DNA of 44,522 bases from Actinomycetota bacterium (GTDB taxonomy: Bacteria; Actinomycetota; Actinomycetes; Nanopelagicales; Nanopelagicaceae): positions 1 through 44,522 of the forward strand of contig WLPT01000013.1 in assembly GCA_009698675.1 (NCBI GenBank), given 5' to 3'. The position numbers and the translations under genes were made by a program. This document shows, piece by piece, positions 36,216 through 43,282 of this stretch (positions are counted from its first letter, which is position 1; each line of letters opens with the position of its first letter). The notes under the pieces were generated by a model. That model made no database searches. It was not told the origin of the DNA and was given only the letters and a program-made list of their open reading frames with translations.

Positions 36216-37888
36216 ACAACGAGCTTCGCGCTGAGGAGATCCTTGAAGCTTTAGATAACGAACAGCGCGCAGTTGCCTTAGCTAGCCGTGGTCCAGTCTG
36301 CGTTATCGCCGGAGCTGGCACGGGAAAAACCCGCGCTTTAACCCATCGCATCGCCTATGGCGCAGCGATCGGCGTTATGGATCCGCACAAAGTATTAGCA
36401 CTGACCTTCACCGCGCGAGCTGCGGGTGAAATGCGTATGCGACTTCGCTCATTGGGTGTACCCGCCGTTGCCGCGCGCACGATTCACGCAGCAGCCCTCA
36501 AACAGCTTAATTTTTTCTGGCCACAGGTATTTGGTGGGCGCACACCTGATCTGATTACAACCAAGACGAGCTTTATTACCGAGGCGATTAAGCGTGCCGA
36601 GTTAACTAGTGAACTCTCGATTACATCCAGAGACCTCATCCGCGATATTGCATCGGAGATCGAGTGGGCAAAAGTCTCGCAAGTTGCACCTACTGATTAC
36701 CTCTCTGAACTCGGCAAACGCCCCGTTAAGCCTCGTATTAACGCCGAGCAGATTGCCAAAGTTTATACCGCCTACGAATCTGTCAAACATCAAGAACGAG
36801 CGATGGATTTTGAAGATGTACTACTTTTAACTACAGCGATGATTGAGCAAGAGCGTGAAGTTCGCGAACGCGTACAGGATCAATATCGATTCTTTACCGT
36901 TGACGAGTACCAAGATATCTCACCGCTTCAACAACGTTTAATCAATGCCTGGCTAGGATCACGCCAAGAGATTTGTGTAGTGGGAGATCCTGCTCAAACT
37001 ATTTACTCATTTGCTGGTGCGACTCCTATTTTCCTCAACTCATTTACCCAACGTTTTCCTGAAGCTGAAGTTGTACGTTTAACGACGGGATATCGCTCTA
37101 CACCAGAGATCATCTTCACGGCCAATAGCATTTTACGTAAAGCGCAGATGGGCCAAGAGCTTGTCGCTCTCAACGATCATGGCGAAAAACCCTCAGTAGA
37201 TGCCTTTAAAGATGAGGCATCGGAAATAGCGGGGATAGTCGATTGGATTAAAGAGTTATTGAGCCAAGGCACACAGGCCCAAGAGATTGCGGTGCTTGCA
37301 CGTACTAATAGCCAACTAAACGCCCTTGAGCGCGCAATGAATGCCGCAAAACTTCCATATCAAATGCGCAATAGTGATCGTTTCTTCGATCGTCCCGATG
37401 TTCGTGAGTTTTTAAAACTGGTTCGCAACGCATCGGTAATCCCAACAGAAGGCGTCTCATGGCTCGATGAGCTCCGAAATTTAGCTCAACCCTTCTTAAC
37501 GGGTGCCCACATTGATGGAATCGCTGCCCTAATGCACTTGGCCCGCGAATTAGATAGTGACAGTGGTTTTACGCCAAAGAACCTGCGTACCTATTTACGC
37601 GAACTCGAGGATCGGGTTCAACAAAACAATCCACCAACTATGCCTGTAACTACGCTTGCAACACTTCACGCAGCCAAAGGCCTTGAGTGGGAGCGTGTGT
37701 TTTTGATGGGAGTTAGCGAGGGATTACTTCCGTTGGAGAACTCAGCGACTAGTAATGATCAAGCATCAATTGATGAAGAGCGACGCCTGTTCTATGTTGG
37801 AATTACGCGGGCAAAAGTAGATTTACATTTAAGCTATCGTGGCAAACCATCACGTTTTCTTGTTGAAGCTGGACTTGTGACGGGTTAA
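36212..37888 (+). CDS. uvrD2: ATP-dependent DNA helicase UvrD2, short form
   Basis: This SF1A helicase has Walker A AGAGTGKT (33-40), VLALTFTARAAGEMR, FTVDEYQDISPLQQ (motif II), VGDPAQTIYSFAGA (motif III), TTGYRSTPEI (motif IV), LATLHAAKGLEWERV (motif V) and YVGITRAKVDL (motif VI). Mycobacterial UvrD2 continues into a linker and HRDC domain; here the protein ends about 40 residues after motif VI, so that tail is missing. I chose the GTG at 36212, which overlaps the nudC stop by four bases; a GTG at 36203 would add three residues. The 3' end overlaps the convergent peptidase-like gene by 39 bp. Confidence 0.9.
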   Translation: MNNELRAEEILEALDNEQRAVALASRGPVCVIAGAGTGKTRALTHRIAYGAAIGVMDPHKVLALTFTARAAGEMRMRLRSLGVPAVAARTIHAAALKQLNFFWPQVFGGRTPDLITTKTSFITEAIKRAELTSELSITSRDLIRDIASEIEWAKVSQVAPTDYLSELGKRPVKPRINAEQIAKVYTAYESVKHQERAMDFEDVLLLTTAMIEQEREVRERVQDQYRFFTVDEYQDISPLQQRLINAWLGSRQEICVVGDPAQTIYSFAGATPIFLNSFTQRFPEAEVVRLTTGYRSTPEIIFTANSILRKAQMGQELVALNDHGEKPSVDAFKDEASEIAGIVDWIKELLSQGTQAQEIAVLARTNSQLNALERAMNAAKLPYQMRNSDRFFDRPDVREFLKLVRNASVIPTEGVSWLDELRNLAQPFLTGAHIDGIAALMHLARELDSDSGFTPKNLRTYLRELEDRVQQNNPPTMPVTTLATLHAAKGLEWERVFLMGVSEGLLPLENSATSNDQASIDEERRLFYVGITRAKVDLHLSYRGKPSRFLVEAGLVTG

Positions 37889-38587
37889 GGAGTTTGACAA
37901 AGAGGTCGGCGATGTAAAAGTCGATGTACATGTTGATTCGTTGTACAACTGACGCATCATTGCGATATCAACGTTGCCTAACTGGCTTCTTCCATACGGT
38001 GGCTGCCAAGGATCTTCAAAAACACTCTCTAGGGTCGGCGTTGGATTTAAATCGCCAAGACCAAGGACATTTCCTAACTCATGTTGGACGGTATGAGTGA
38101 ATTGATCTCCTTTACCAAACCATGAGAGCTCTGAGGCTTTGAGTTTAATAGATGCGTGATATCGAAAATTATTAGCAATCCATGCATTCCAGAAACCAAT
38201 TGCATTGGGCTGTATTGCTGAATGCTTTAATGGAACATATCCGATAACAATTTCGGGATAGGCGTTGGCTTCAACCTCTACAAATGAGACTGTGTTTAAT
38301 GCCAGATCCCAACTTTGGAAAGCTGTTCTAATCCACCCTAACTCTGTATCAGTGAAGGGGCGCACCGCCTCTTCATCATAGATTCTGCTCTCCTTGGCCG
38401 ACCATGTGATCTGCAGATTTCCGCCACCGTTATCCCAATGGCTGCCAGTTGTGTAGTCGGCAACAAAGAGGTCGGCGAAGTTAAATCGTGGGCACTGCTC
38501 TTGAGCCGTTGCCGCCTGCGAAGGGCTGAGGGGATAGGCGATTAACGCGGCCACCGCGATCGCAAAGGCGAGAAATTTCAATCTCAC
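37850..38587 (-). CDS. Secreted matrixin-like protein with altered zinc motif
   Basis: The 245-aa protein has a signal peptide (MRLKFLAFAIAVAALIAYPL, cleavage near SQAA). The mature domain has the metzincin pattern: a substrate-edge strand (VVE/VIGYVPL region), the motif HELGNVLGLGD at 169-179 and a downstream Met-turn-like VDIAMMRQLY. The consensus is HExxHxxGxxH/D. Here His169, Glu170, Gly176 and Asp179 are kept, but the second zinc-binding His is Asn173. Activity is therefore doubtful; it may be a pseudoenzyme, bind metal differently, or carry a sequencing error. The GTG start is set by the signal peptide. The last 39 bp overlap uvrD2. Confidence 0.72.
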   Translation of the reverse strand: MRLKFLAFAIAVAALIAYPLSPSQAATAQEQCPRFNFADLFVADYTTGSHWDNGGGNLQITWSAKESRIYDEEAVRPFTDTELGWIRTAFQSWDLALNTVSFVEVEANAYPEIVIGYVPLKHSAIQPNAIGFWNAWIANNFRYHASIKLKASELSWFGKGDQFTHTVQHELGNVLGLGDLNPTPTLESVFEDPWQPPYGRSQLGNVDIAMMRQLYNESTCTSTFTSPTSLSNSLTRHKSSFNKKT

Positions 38588-38610
38588 GAACTACCCCATA
38601 TCGAGAGTGG

Positions 38611-38639
38611 TTGAGGGTCCAATGAGTGCTAGCCCTCAA
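38611..38639. repeat. Inverted repeat TTGAGGG/CCCTCAA
   Basis: Perfect 7-bp arms (38611-38617 and 38633-38639) flank a 15-bp spacer upstream of the matrixin-like gene. It could be an operator or an RNA hairpin. There is no T tract on either side. Confidence 0.3.
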
Positions 38640-38715
38640 CTCGAAGCCCGTAATAGTAGGGGTTGACCAGTCAATGACCTAACAAGCGCAGGGGATGAGG
38701 CGGCTTCGGGCGTGG

Positions 38716-38754
38716 TTAATTAGGTTGCACGGGCCTCAAGTGATGCTTTACCCT
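38716..38754 (+). promoter_or_regulatory. whiB7 promoter with AT tract upstream of -35
   Basis: TTAATTA (38716-38722) lies two bases before TTGCAC (-35, 38725-38730). An 18-bp spacer then leads to TACCCT (-10, 38749-38754). WhiB7 proteins activate promoters with an AT-rich tract just upstream of the -35 box by binding it with their AT-hook, so this arrangement suggests autoactivation. The predicted transcript would have a leader of over 300 nt. Confidence 0.6.
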
Positions 38755-38805
38755 TAGCGCTCCACCATCTCTTGGTCAGATGGGGAGGAAGAGGAGGGCT
38801 CGAAT

Positions 38806-38961
38806 ATGTCTAGCGCATCATTCGTAACGACAGGCGCACTGCGCTCTGCCGCGATCTCCTCTACCCATACCAATAAGCGCGCCTCACTCCATGCGACTAA
38901 GCCTGCCTTTTACGCAGCTTTTTACGCCGGATACGAGGCCACTTGGGGTTCTACTCGATAG
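38806..38961 (+). CDS. whiB7 leader peptide (upstream ORF), 51 aa
   Basis: An ATG at 38806, seven bases after a strong GAGGAGGG (38791-38798), opens a 51-codon frame that ends in TAG at 38959-38961. The peptide starts MSSASFVTTG and ends FYAAFYAGYEATWGSTR. Its final codons (44-50) form the 5' arm of the antiterminator. Actinobacterial whiB7/wblC genes are known to be preceded by a short translated ORF that senses slowed translation. The role here is inferred from position and RNA folding. Confidence 0.8.
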   Translation: MSSASFVTTGALRSAAISSTHTNKRASLHATKPAFYAAFYAGYEATWGSTR

Positions 38962-38994
38962 AAAATCGAACTAGAACAAGAAGCCAAGGGCCTC
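38935..38994 (+). promoter_or_regulatory. Predicted antiterminator hairpin of the whiB7 leader
   Basis: Three helices can stack: GAGGCC (38935-38940) with GGCCTC (38989-38994), CTTGG (38942-38946) with CCAAG (38984-38988), and GTTCTA (38948-38953) with TAGAAC (38972-38977). The 3' arm uses the bases needed for the 5' arm of the terminator, so the two structures exclude each other. A ribosome finishing the upstream ORF would cover the 5' arm and favour termination. Confidence 0.7.
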
Positions 38995-39022
38995 GAATCC
39001 ACAAAGGATTCGGGCCCTTTTT
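38988..39022 (+). terminator. whiB7 leader attenuator (intrinsic terminator)
   Basis: The arm 38988-39000 pairs with 39006-39017: CGAATCC/GGATTCG, a bulged T, then GGGCC/GGCCC, with a 5-nt loop (ACAAA) and five Ts at 39018-39022. It lies between the upstream ORF and whiB7 and is a textbook attenuator. It would switch whiB7 off while the leader ORF is translated normally. Confidence 0.88.
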
Positions 39023-39083
39023 CATTACCCAAAAAAACTAGGAACAACCGGAGCACTACCTAACAAGAGATGAGGTGAGAACG

Positions 39084-39434
39084 ATGAGCGTTCTCTTCAG
39101 CGAACTATTAGTACCAGGCTGGGCAGATGAGAAGATCGGTTTGAATTCCGTAACAGGAACATATAGCGATGGCTCCTCATTTAATCTGCCATGTCACAGT
39201 GCAGATCCCGAGATGTATTTTGCTGAGGATGAGTTCACTGTTGCCGAAGCTAAATCACTCTGTGGTGGTTGTCCTGTGCGCACGCAATGTTTAGAGGGAG
39301 CCATATCTCGGAAAGAGCCTGCCGGAGTTTGGGGAGGCGAACTCTTTGAGGATGGTCGTGTTATCTCACGCAAGCGCAGAGCTGGACGCCCAACTGCGAT
39401 TGAAGTAGCGGCCCGCGAAGAGAGTGCGGCGTAG
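39084..39434 (+). CDS. whiB7: WhiB7-type iron-sulfur transcription activator
   Basis: WhiB7 binds sigma-A and activates intrinsic antibiotic-resistance genes. The 116-aa protein has the four cluster cysteines: Cys37 (LPCHSADPE), then Cys60, Cys63 and Cys69 (CGGCPVRTQC). The WhiB turn GVWGGE and a C-terminal AT-hook-like RKRRAGRPT follow. The AT-hook and the PCH...DP start of the domain identify WhiB7 among WhiB paralogues. The ATG at 39084 (MSVLF) has AGGTGAG at 39073-39079; a GTG at 39075 is less likely. As in mycobacteria it lies near uvrD2. Control is by the attenuator and probable autoactivation described upstream. Confidence 0.92.
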   Translation: MSVLFSELLVPGWADEKIGLNSVTGTYSDGSSFNLPCHSADPEMYFAEDEFTVAEAKSLCGGCPVRTQCLEGAISRKEPAGVWGGELFEDGRVISRKRRAGRPTAIEVAAREESAA

Positions 39435-39439
39435 ATTCT

Positions 39440-39865
39440 TTAGGAGTTAACGTAATCGCTTAGTGCTTTTCGTTCGGTATCTAAATCACTGATGTGCGCT
39501 TTTACTACATCACCGATTGAAACTATCGAAACTAAGTTGCCTGTTTCATCGATGACGGGCACGTGGCGAATACGTCGCTCCGTCATCATGGTCATTAACT
39601 CTGCCACTGTGGAGTTCGGCGAACATGTTATTACTTCGCGCGTCATTAAATCACCCACTCGCATATTTGCAAGGCCATCTAACTTACTTGGCATAGCGCG
39701 TACGACATCGCGCTCTGAAACAATGCCATCAATTTTTTTACCATCGGGTGAGACAACAAGTGCGCCCACATGATGATCTCTAAGGGCATTGACTAGATCA
39801 TGGAGTGTGGCACTCGATGAAATAGTTGCCACCCGCTTGCCAGTGATGAGAGAGGCGATCTTCAT
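39440..39865 (-). CDS. CBS-domain-pair protein
   Basis: This 141-aa protein consists of two CBS domains: SLITGKRVATISSSATLHDLV to SERDVVRAM, and VGDLMTREVITCSPNSTVAEL to VSIGDVVKAHI. Such stand-alone pairs bind adenine nucleotides or SAM and regulate partners. The frame extends upstream to 39940, but the ATG at 39865 is preceded by a perfect AAGGAGG and gives the normal N-terminus (MKIASLITGK). It is convergent with whiB7, five bases away. The partner is unknown. Confidence 0.88.
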   Translation of the reverse strand: MKIASLITGKRVATISSSATLHDLVNALRDHHVGALVVSPDGKKIDGIVSERDVVRAMPSKLDGLANMRVGDLMTREVITCSPNSTVAELMTMMTERRIRHVPVIDETGNLVSIVSIGDVVKAHISDLDTERKALSDYVNS

Positions 39866-40057
39866 ATAATCCTCCTTGGCTCTATTGGGGAAGCCCCACC
39901 AATACTGCTCTTGCCACGGCGTGATAACAAGGGCTGCCACTTATCTGCAAAAACCCTGCGTAAAAGTAACCAATTCGTTACCCCAAATCCCTACCGCCCA
40001 GTACGCCGCACCCCTAGATTTAAGCGAGTTACCAGGTTGTGTCCCCTTCATGACCTG

Positions 40058-40087
40058 TTGACCTTTCGAAAGTCTCACCTCTAGAGA
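40058..40087 (+). promoter_or_regulatory. Sugar-transporter promoter with palindromic operator CTTTCGAAAG
   Basis: TTGACC (-35, 40058-40063), an 18-bp spacer and TAGAGA (-10, 40082-40087) precede the binding-protein gene. The perfect 10-bp palindrome CTTTCGAAAG (40063-40072) touches the -35 box. Palindromes with a central CG at sugar-transporter promoters are commonly LacI-family repressor sites, so substrate-controlled repression is likely. No LacI-family gene is in the window. Confidence 0.5.
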
Positions 40088-40099
40088 ATAGGAACTTTC

Positions 40100-41416
40100 A
40101 TGTCAGAAGTTACAAATGGCATTTCCCGTCGCTCAGTACTTAAAGGTGCTGCCGTCGGCGGACTTGGATTAGCAGCTGGAGGATCTCTCCTTGCAGGTTG
40201 CGGATCTAAGGCAACAGGTCCACTTGCATACGGTGCTCGTAGCGTTGATGCGGGCCCAACAGCTCAGAACAAAGCGCTCATTGCTGCGTACACAGCAAAG
40301 ACAAAGAACGAAGTTAAATACAATGCAACTGAGTCAAATGCATTCCAGAACAACCTCTCACAGTATTTACAGGGAACTCCCGACGATACTTTTGAGTGGA
40401 TGGCTGGATATCGCATGCAGTTCTTCGCAGAGCAGGGTTTGCTTGCAGATCTCACAGACGTGTGGGGCGCAATTGGTGATCAGTATGCAGATAGCTACAA
40501 GATTGCATCGACTGGTCTAGATGGTAAGCAGTACTTTGTACCAAAGTCTTGGTACCCATGGGGTATGCACTTCCGTAAGTCAATGTTTAAAGATCTCGGC
40601 CTCAGCGCTGACACAGTGACTAATTGGGACGAGTTCCTCAAGATGTTAGATGGCATGAAGAAGAAAGGTCTTGTTGGATTTGCAGCTGGCGATAAAGGCG
40701 GCTGGGAAGCAATGGGAACATTCGATATTCTCAATGCACGCATCAATGGATACCAGTTCCACGTAGATCTATTAGCCGGCCGCGAAAAGTGGACCGATGC
40801 AAAGGTGCTCGATGTATTTACACACTGGGCACAGCTAATTCCTTACATGAATCCAAACGTTCTAGATCTCGAGTGGGATGGCGCTATGCAGCTCCTTCTA
40901 CAGAAGAAGGCTGGATCAATGCTTATGGGTTCATGGTTCGGCGGAAACTTTAAAGAGCAGTCACAGGCTGACTACGATGATCTTTCAATCATTCCATTCC
41001 CAGAAATCAATCCAGAGCACGGTCGCGATACTGTCGATGCACCTATCGATGGTTGGTGCGTTGCTGCAAATGGAACAAATAACTCTGGCGGATCAGACTT
41101 CCTAAAATTTGCTGGCGACATGGAGGGCGTAAATGCCACTCTTGCTGCCAAGGATGCAAATGGAGCCTTAATCCCAATGACATCTGCAAACAATGGGCAG
41201 GACACATCGACTTACGATGCCTTCCAGAAAGAGCAGATGGCAGTTATGGATGAGGCTAAATACATCACTCAGTTCCTTGACCGCGATACTCGCCCTGACT
41301 TTGCCGGCCCAGTAGTTGGACCAGCAATCCAGTCATGGTTTAAGAACCCTAAGGATGTTAACAAGATTGTTGATAGCCTCCAAGCACAATGGGATGCTCT
41401 ACCTCCTCTTGCATAG
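40100..41416 (+). CDS. Sugar ABC transporter substrate-binding lipoprotein
   Basis: This 438-aa family-1 extracellular solute-binding protein has a twin-arginine signal (SRRSVLK, Arg10-Arg11) that ends in the lipobox LLAGC, with Cys34 the lipidation site. The mature part looks like carbohydrate-binding proteins of the MalE/UgpB kind (KSWYPWGMHFRKSMFKDLGL, GSWFGGNF, DAPIDGWCVAAN). Its substrate is probably a mono- or oligosaccharide. The Shine-Dalgarno AGGAA lies just before the ATG. Two permeases follow. No ATPase gene is present, so a shared MsmK/MsiK-type ATPase encoded elsewhere is likely. Confidence 0.9.
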   Translation: MSEVTNGISRRSVLKGAAVGGLGLAAGGSLLAGCGSKATGPLAYGARSVDAGPTAQNKALIAAYTAKTKNEVKYNATESNAFQNNLSQYLQGTPDDTFEWMAGYRMQFFAEQGLLADLTDVWGAIGDQYADSYKIASTGLDGKQYFVPKSWYPWGMHFRKSMFKDLGLSADTVTNWDEFLKMLDGMKKKGLVGFAAGDKGGWEAMGTFDILNARINGYQFHVDLLAGREKWTDAKVLDVFTHWAQLIPYMNPNVLDLEWDGAMQLLLQKKAGSMLMGSWFGGNFKEQSQADYDDLSIIPFPEINPEHGRDTVDAPIDGWCVAANGTNNSGGSDFLKFAGDMEGVNATLAAKDANGALIPMTSANNGQDTSTYDAFQKEQMAVMDEAKYITQFLDRDTRPDFAGPVVGPAIQSWFKNPKDVNKIVDSLQAQWDALPPLA

Positions 41417-41449
41417 TTATTAATTGCAATTTCAATTCGCAAAAATAAC
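41416..41449 (+). other. Hairpin after the binding-protein gene
   Basis: GTTAT (41416-41420) pairs with ATAAC (41445-41449) and TTGC (41424-41427 region) with GCAA (41439-41442 region), forming an AT-rich stem that begins in the stop codon. It lacks a T tract, so it is more likely a 3' mRNA stabiliser than a terminator. It may help keep binding-protein mRNA above permease mRNA. Confidence 0.4.
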
Positions 41450-41472
41450 TAACTAGGAGATAGGTTTAACGG

Positions 41473-42387
41473 ATGAACTCGACGGCGACGGGCAGTAAAA
41501 AAGCCCATCGCCGTCGAGCTTTTTCTAGGGCCGATCGCACGACACTCAGTGCCTTCGTAGGAGTTCCACTCTTCTTCCACCTGTTACTTGTATGGGTCCC
41601 AGCCTTTCTGACAATTGTTTTATCATTTACATATTGGTCGGGTATTTCAATCTCCCGCATTAAATTTGCCGGACTTGCTAACTATAAAAATATCTTTTTT
41701 GATACCCCAGCATTTTGGGAAGCAATTCAAAACAACATCATCTGGTTGGCATGGTTTGCTGGCATCGCTACTCCACTGGGAATCCTCTTGGCCTATCAAA
41801 TCGATCGCCAGATCCGCGGACACAAGTTTTATGAAACCGCCTATTACCTGCCAGTTGTACTCTCACTAGCGGTAACTGGAATTATCTGGAACTTCTTACT
41901 TCGCCCAGATGGCTTTGTTAACGGCCTTTTGGGACGCGACATAGATAACGCAATATCTTTCTTTGGCAATTACCACATTAATATCTATGTAATTCTAACC
42001 ATCGCCTCGTGGCGACATATCGGTTACATCATGCTGCTCTATTTAGCTGGTCTAAAGTCGGTTGATATGGCGCTGCGCGAGGCCGCATCACTTGATGGCG
42101 CAACCGAGTGGCAGACCTTTAAGAAGGTAATTTTTCCAGCGATGAAGCCGGTCAATGTAATCGTTATTGTCATCACGATTATCGAATCTTTACGCGCTTT
42201 CGACATTGTCTACATTATTTATGGCTCATCGGCGGGCTTCCCGATTTTGGGCACTTTAGTTTTCCAAAATATCGCCGGCGAGGGCGCTTCAATGAAGGGT
42301 GCGGCCTACGCCGTGATTCTCTTTGTACTCTCCATCGGACCAATTATCGCCTACCTGCGAACGACTTTTAAGAGTGATGTCCAATGA
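41473..42387 (+). CDS. Sugar ABC transporter permease (MalF-like)
   Basis: This 304-aa protein has about six membrane segments and the permease EAA-loop (EAASLDGATEWQTFKKVIFP), which contacts the ATPase. The N-terminal 30 residues are basic and cytoplasmic (TGSKKAHRRR). The ATG at 41473 has only a weak ribosome-binding site (AGG at 41462-41464; AGGAG at 41455-41459 is 13 nt away). Codons 2-16 are built into a strong terminator-like hairpin. It overlaps the next permease gene by four bases (ATGA). It pairs with that permease to form the channel. Confidence 0.92.
   Translation: MNSTATGSKKAHRRRAFSRADRTTLSAFVGVPLFFHLLLVWVPAFLTIVLSFTYWSGISISRIKFAGLANYKNIFFDTPAFWEAIQNNIIWLAWFAGIATPLGILLAYQIDRQIRGHKFYETAYYLPVVLSLAVTGIIWNFLLRPDGFVNGLLGRDIDNAISFFGNYHINIYVILTIASWRHIGYIMLLYLAGLKSVDMALREAASLDGATEWQTFKKVIFPAMKPVNVIVIVITIIESLRAFDIVYIIYGSSAGFPILGTLVFQNIAGEGASMKGAAYAVILFVLSIGPIIAYLRTTFKSDVQ
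41478..41524 (+). terminator. Terminator-like hairpin inside the permease coding start
   Basis: Arms 41478-41493 and 41503-41518 are 16 nt each and pair at 15 of 16 positions (one C/A mismatch) around a 9-nt loop. They are followed by C and five Ts (41520-41524). This has the form of an intrinsic terminator but lies within codons 2-16 and immediately after the start codon of the first permease. It could act as an intra-operon attenuator and also limit ribosome access. Confidence 0.7.
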
Positions 42388-43280
42388 GCATTGACGTAGA
42401 GCTACAAGCCGCAGCTATCAAGTATAAAAATAAGCAAAAAGTGAAAGATCGCTTTATCTCAGCCTTCATCGGTATCTTTGCGATTGCCTGGATTTTTCCA
42501 ATAGTGTGGACGGTTTGGACTTCACTTCGTCCATATAAAGATGTTCGAGCACACGGTGTCTTTTCAATGCCAAAGACGCTCAATCTACAGAACTACGCAG
42601 ATGCAATCTCACGTATGGATCTACCGTTATATTTTTGGAATACATTTGCGATTACGGTTCCGGCGGTATTTTTAACGCTATTTTTCGGCTCGCTCATAGC
42701 ATTCGTAGTTAGCCGATATTCATTTAGATGGAATGTTTCTCTACTTCTACTATTTACTGCTGGTAACTTGCTTCCAGCACAACTTGTCTTTATTCCAGTC
42801 TTCAAGATGTACATCACGTTGGGCAAGGCCGTAGGCATTCCTAGACTTCTCTATGACTCACCGTGGGGCGTTGTCTTAATTCACGTAGCTTTCCAAATGG
42901 GCTTTGCGACATTTGTGTTATCGAGCTACATGAAGACTGTTCCAAAAGAGATTAGCGAATCAGCCATGGTCGATGGGGCAACGGTATTTACTCACTATAC
43001 GAAAGTTATGTTGCCATTGCTTCGCCCAGCCCTAGCATCCCTCGGCGTATTGATGACTACATGGATTTATAACGATTTCTTCTGGGCGTTGGTGTTGATG
43101 TCAACGGATTCAAAACGGCCTATAACTTCGGCCTTAGGTCGCCTGCAGGGCGAATTTGTAACAGATTACAATCTCCTTGCAGCCGGAGCTGTCATCGCAG
43201 CACTTCCTACCCTTATCGTTTTCTTTGTTTTACGTAAGCAGTTTGTCTCTGGTCTTACTCTCGGATCGACAAAGGGGTAA
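42384..43280 (+). CDS. Sugar ABC transporter permease (MalG-like)
   Basis: A 298-aa permease with about six membrane segments, the second of the channel pair. The EAA-loop is ESAMVDGATVFTHYTKVMLP. The family-typical N-terminal region reads FPIVWTVWTSLRPYKDV, and the C-terminal region WALVLMSTDSKRPITSALGRLQGEF. It starts in the stop codon of the upstream permease (ATGA) and ends 2 bp before the oxidoreductase gene, so all belong to one operon. Confidence 0.92.
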   Translation: MSIDVELQAAAIKYKNKQKVKDRFISAFIGIFAIAWIFPIVWTVWTSLRPYKDVRAHGVFSMPKTLNLQNYADAISRMDLPLYFWNTFAITVPAVFLTLFFGSLIAFVVSRYSFRWNVSLLLLFTAGNLLPAQLVFIPVFKMYITLGKAVGIPRLLYDSPWGVVLIHVAFQMGFATFVLSSYMKTVPKEISESAMVDGATVFTHYTKVMLPLLRPALASLGVLMTTWIYNDFFWALVLMSTDSKRPITSALGRLQGEFVTDYNLLAAGAVIAALPTLIVFFVLRKQFVSGLTLGSTKG

Positions 43281-43282
43281 AA

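Noticed and set aside
39866..39940. Upstream extension of the CBS protein
   Set aside because: A perfect AAGGAGG lies just before the ATG at 39865 and the extension has no CBS-like sequence.
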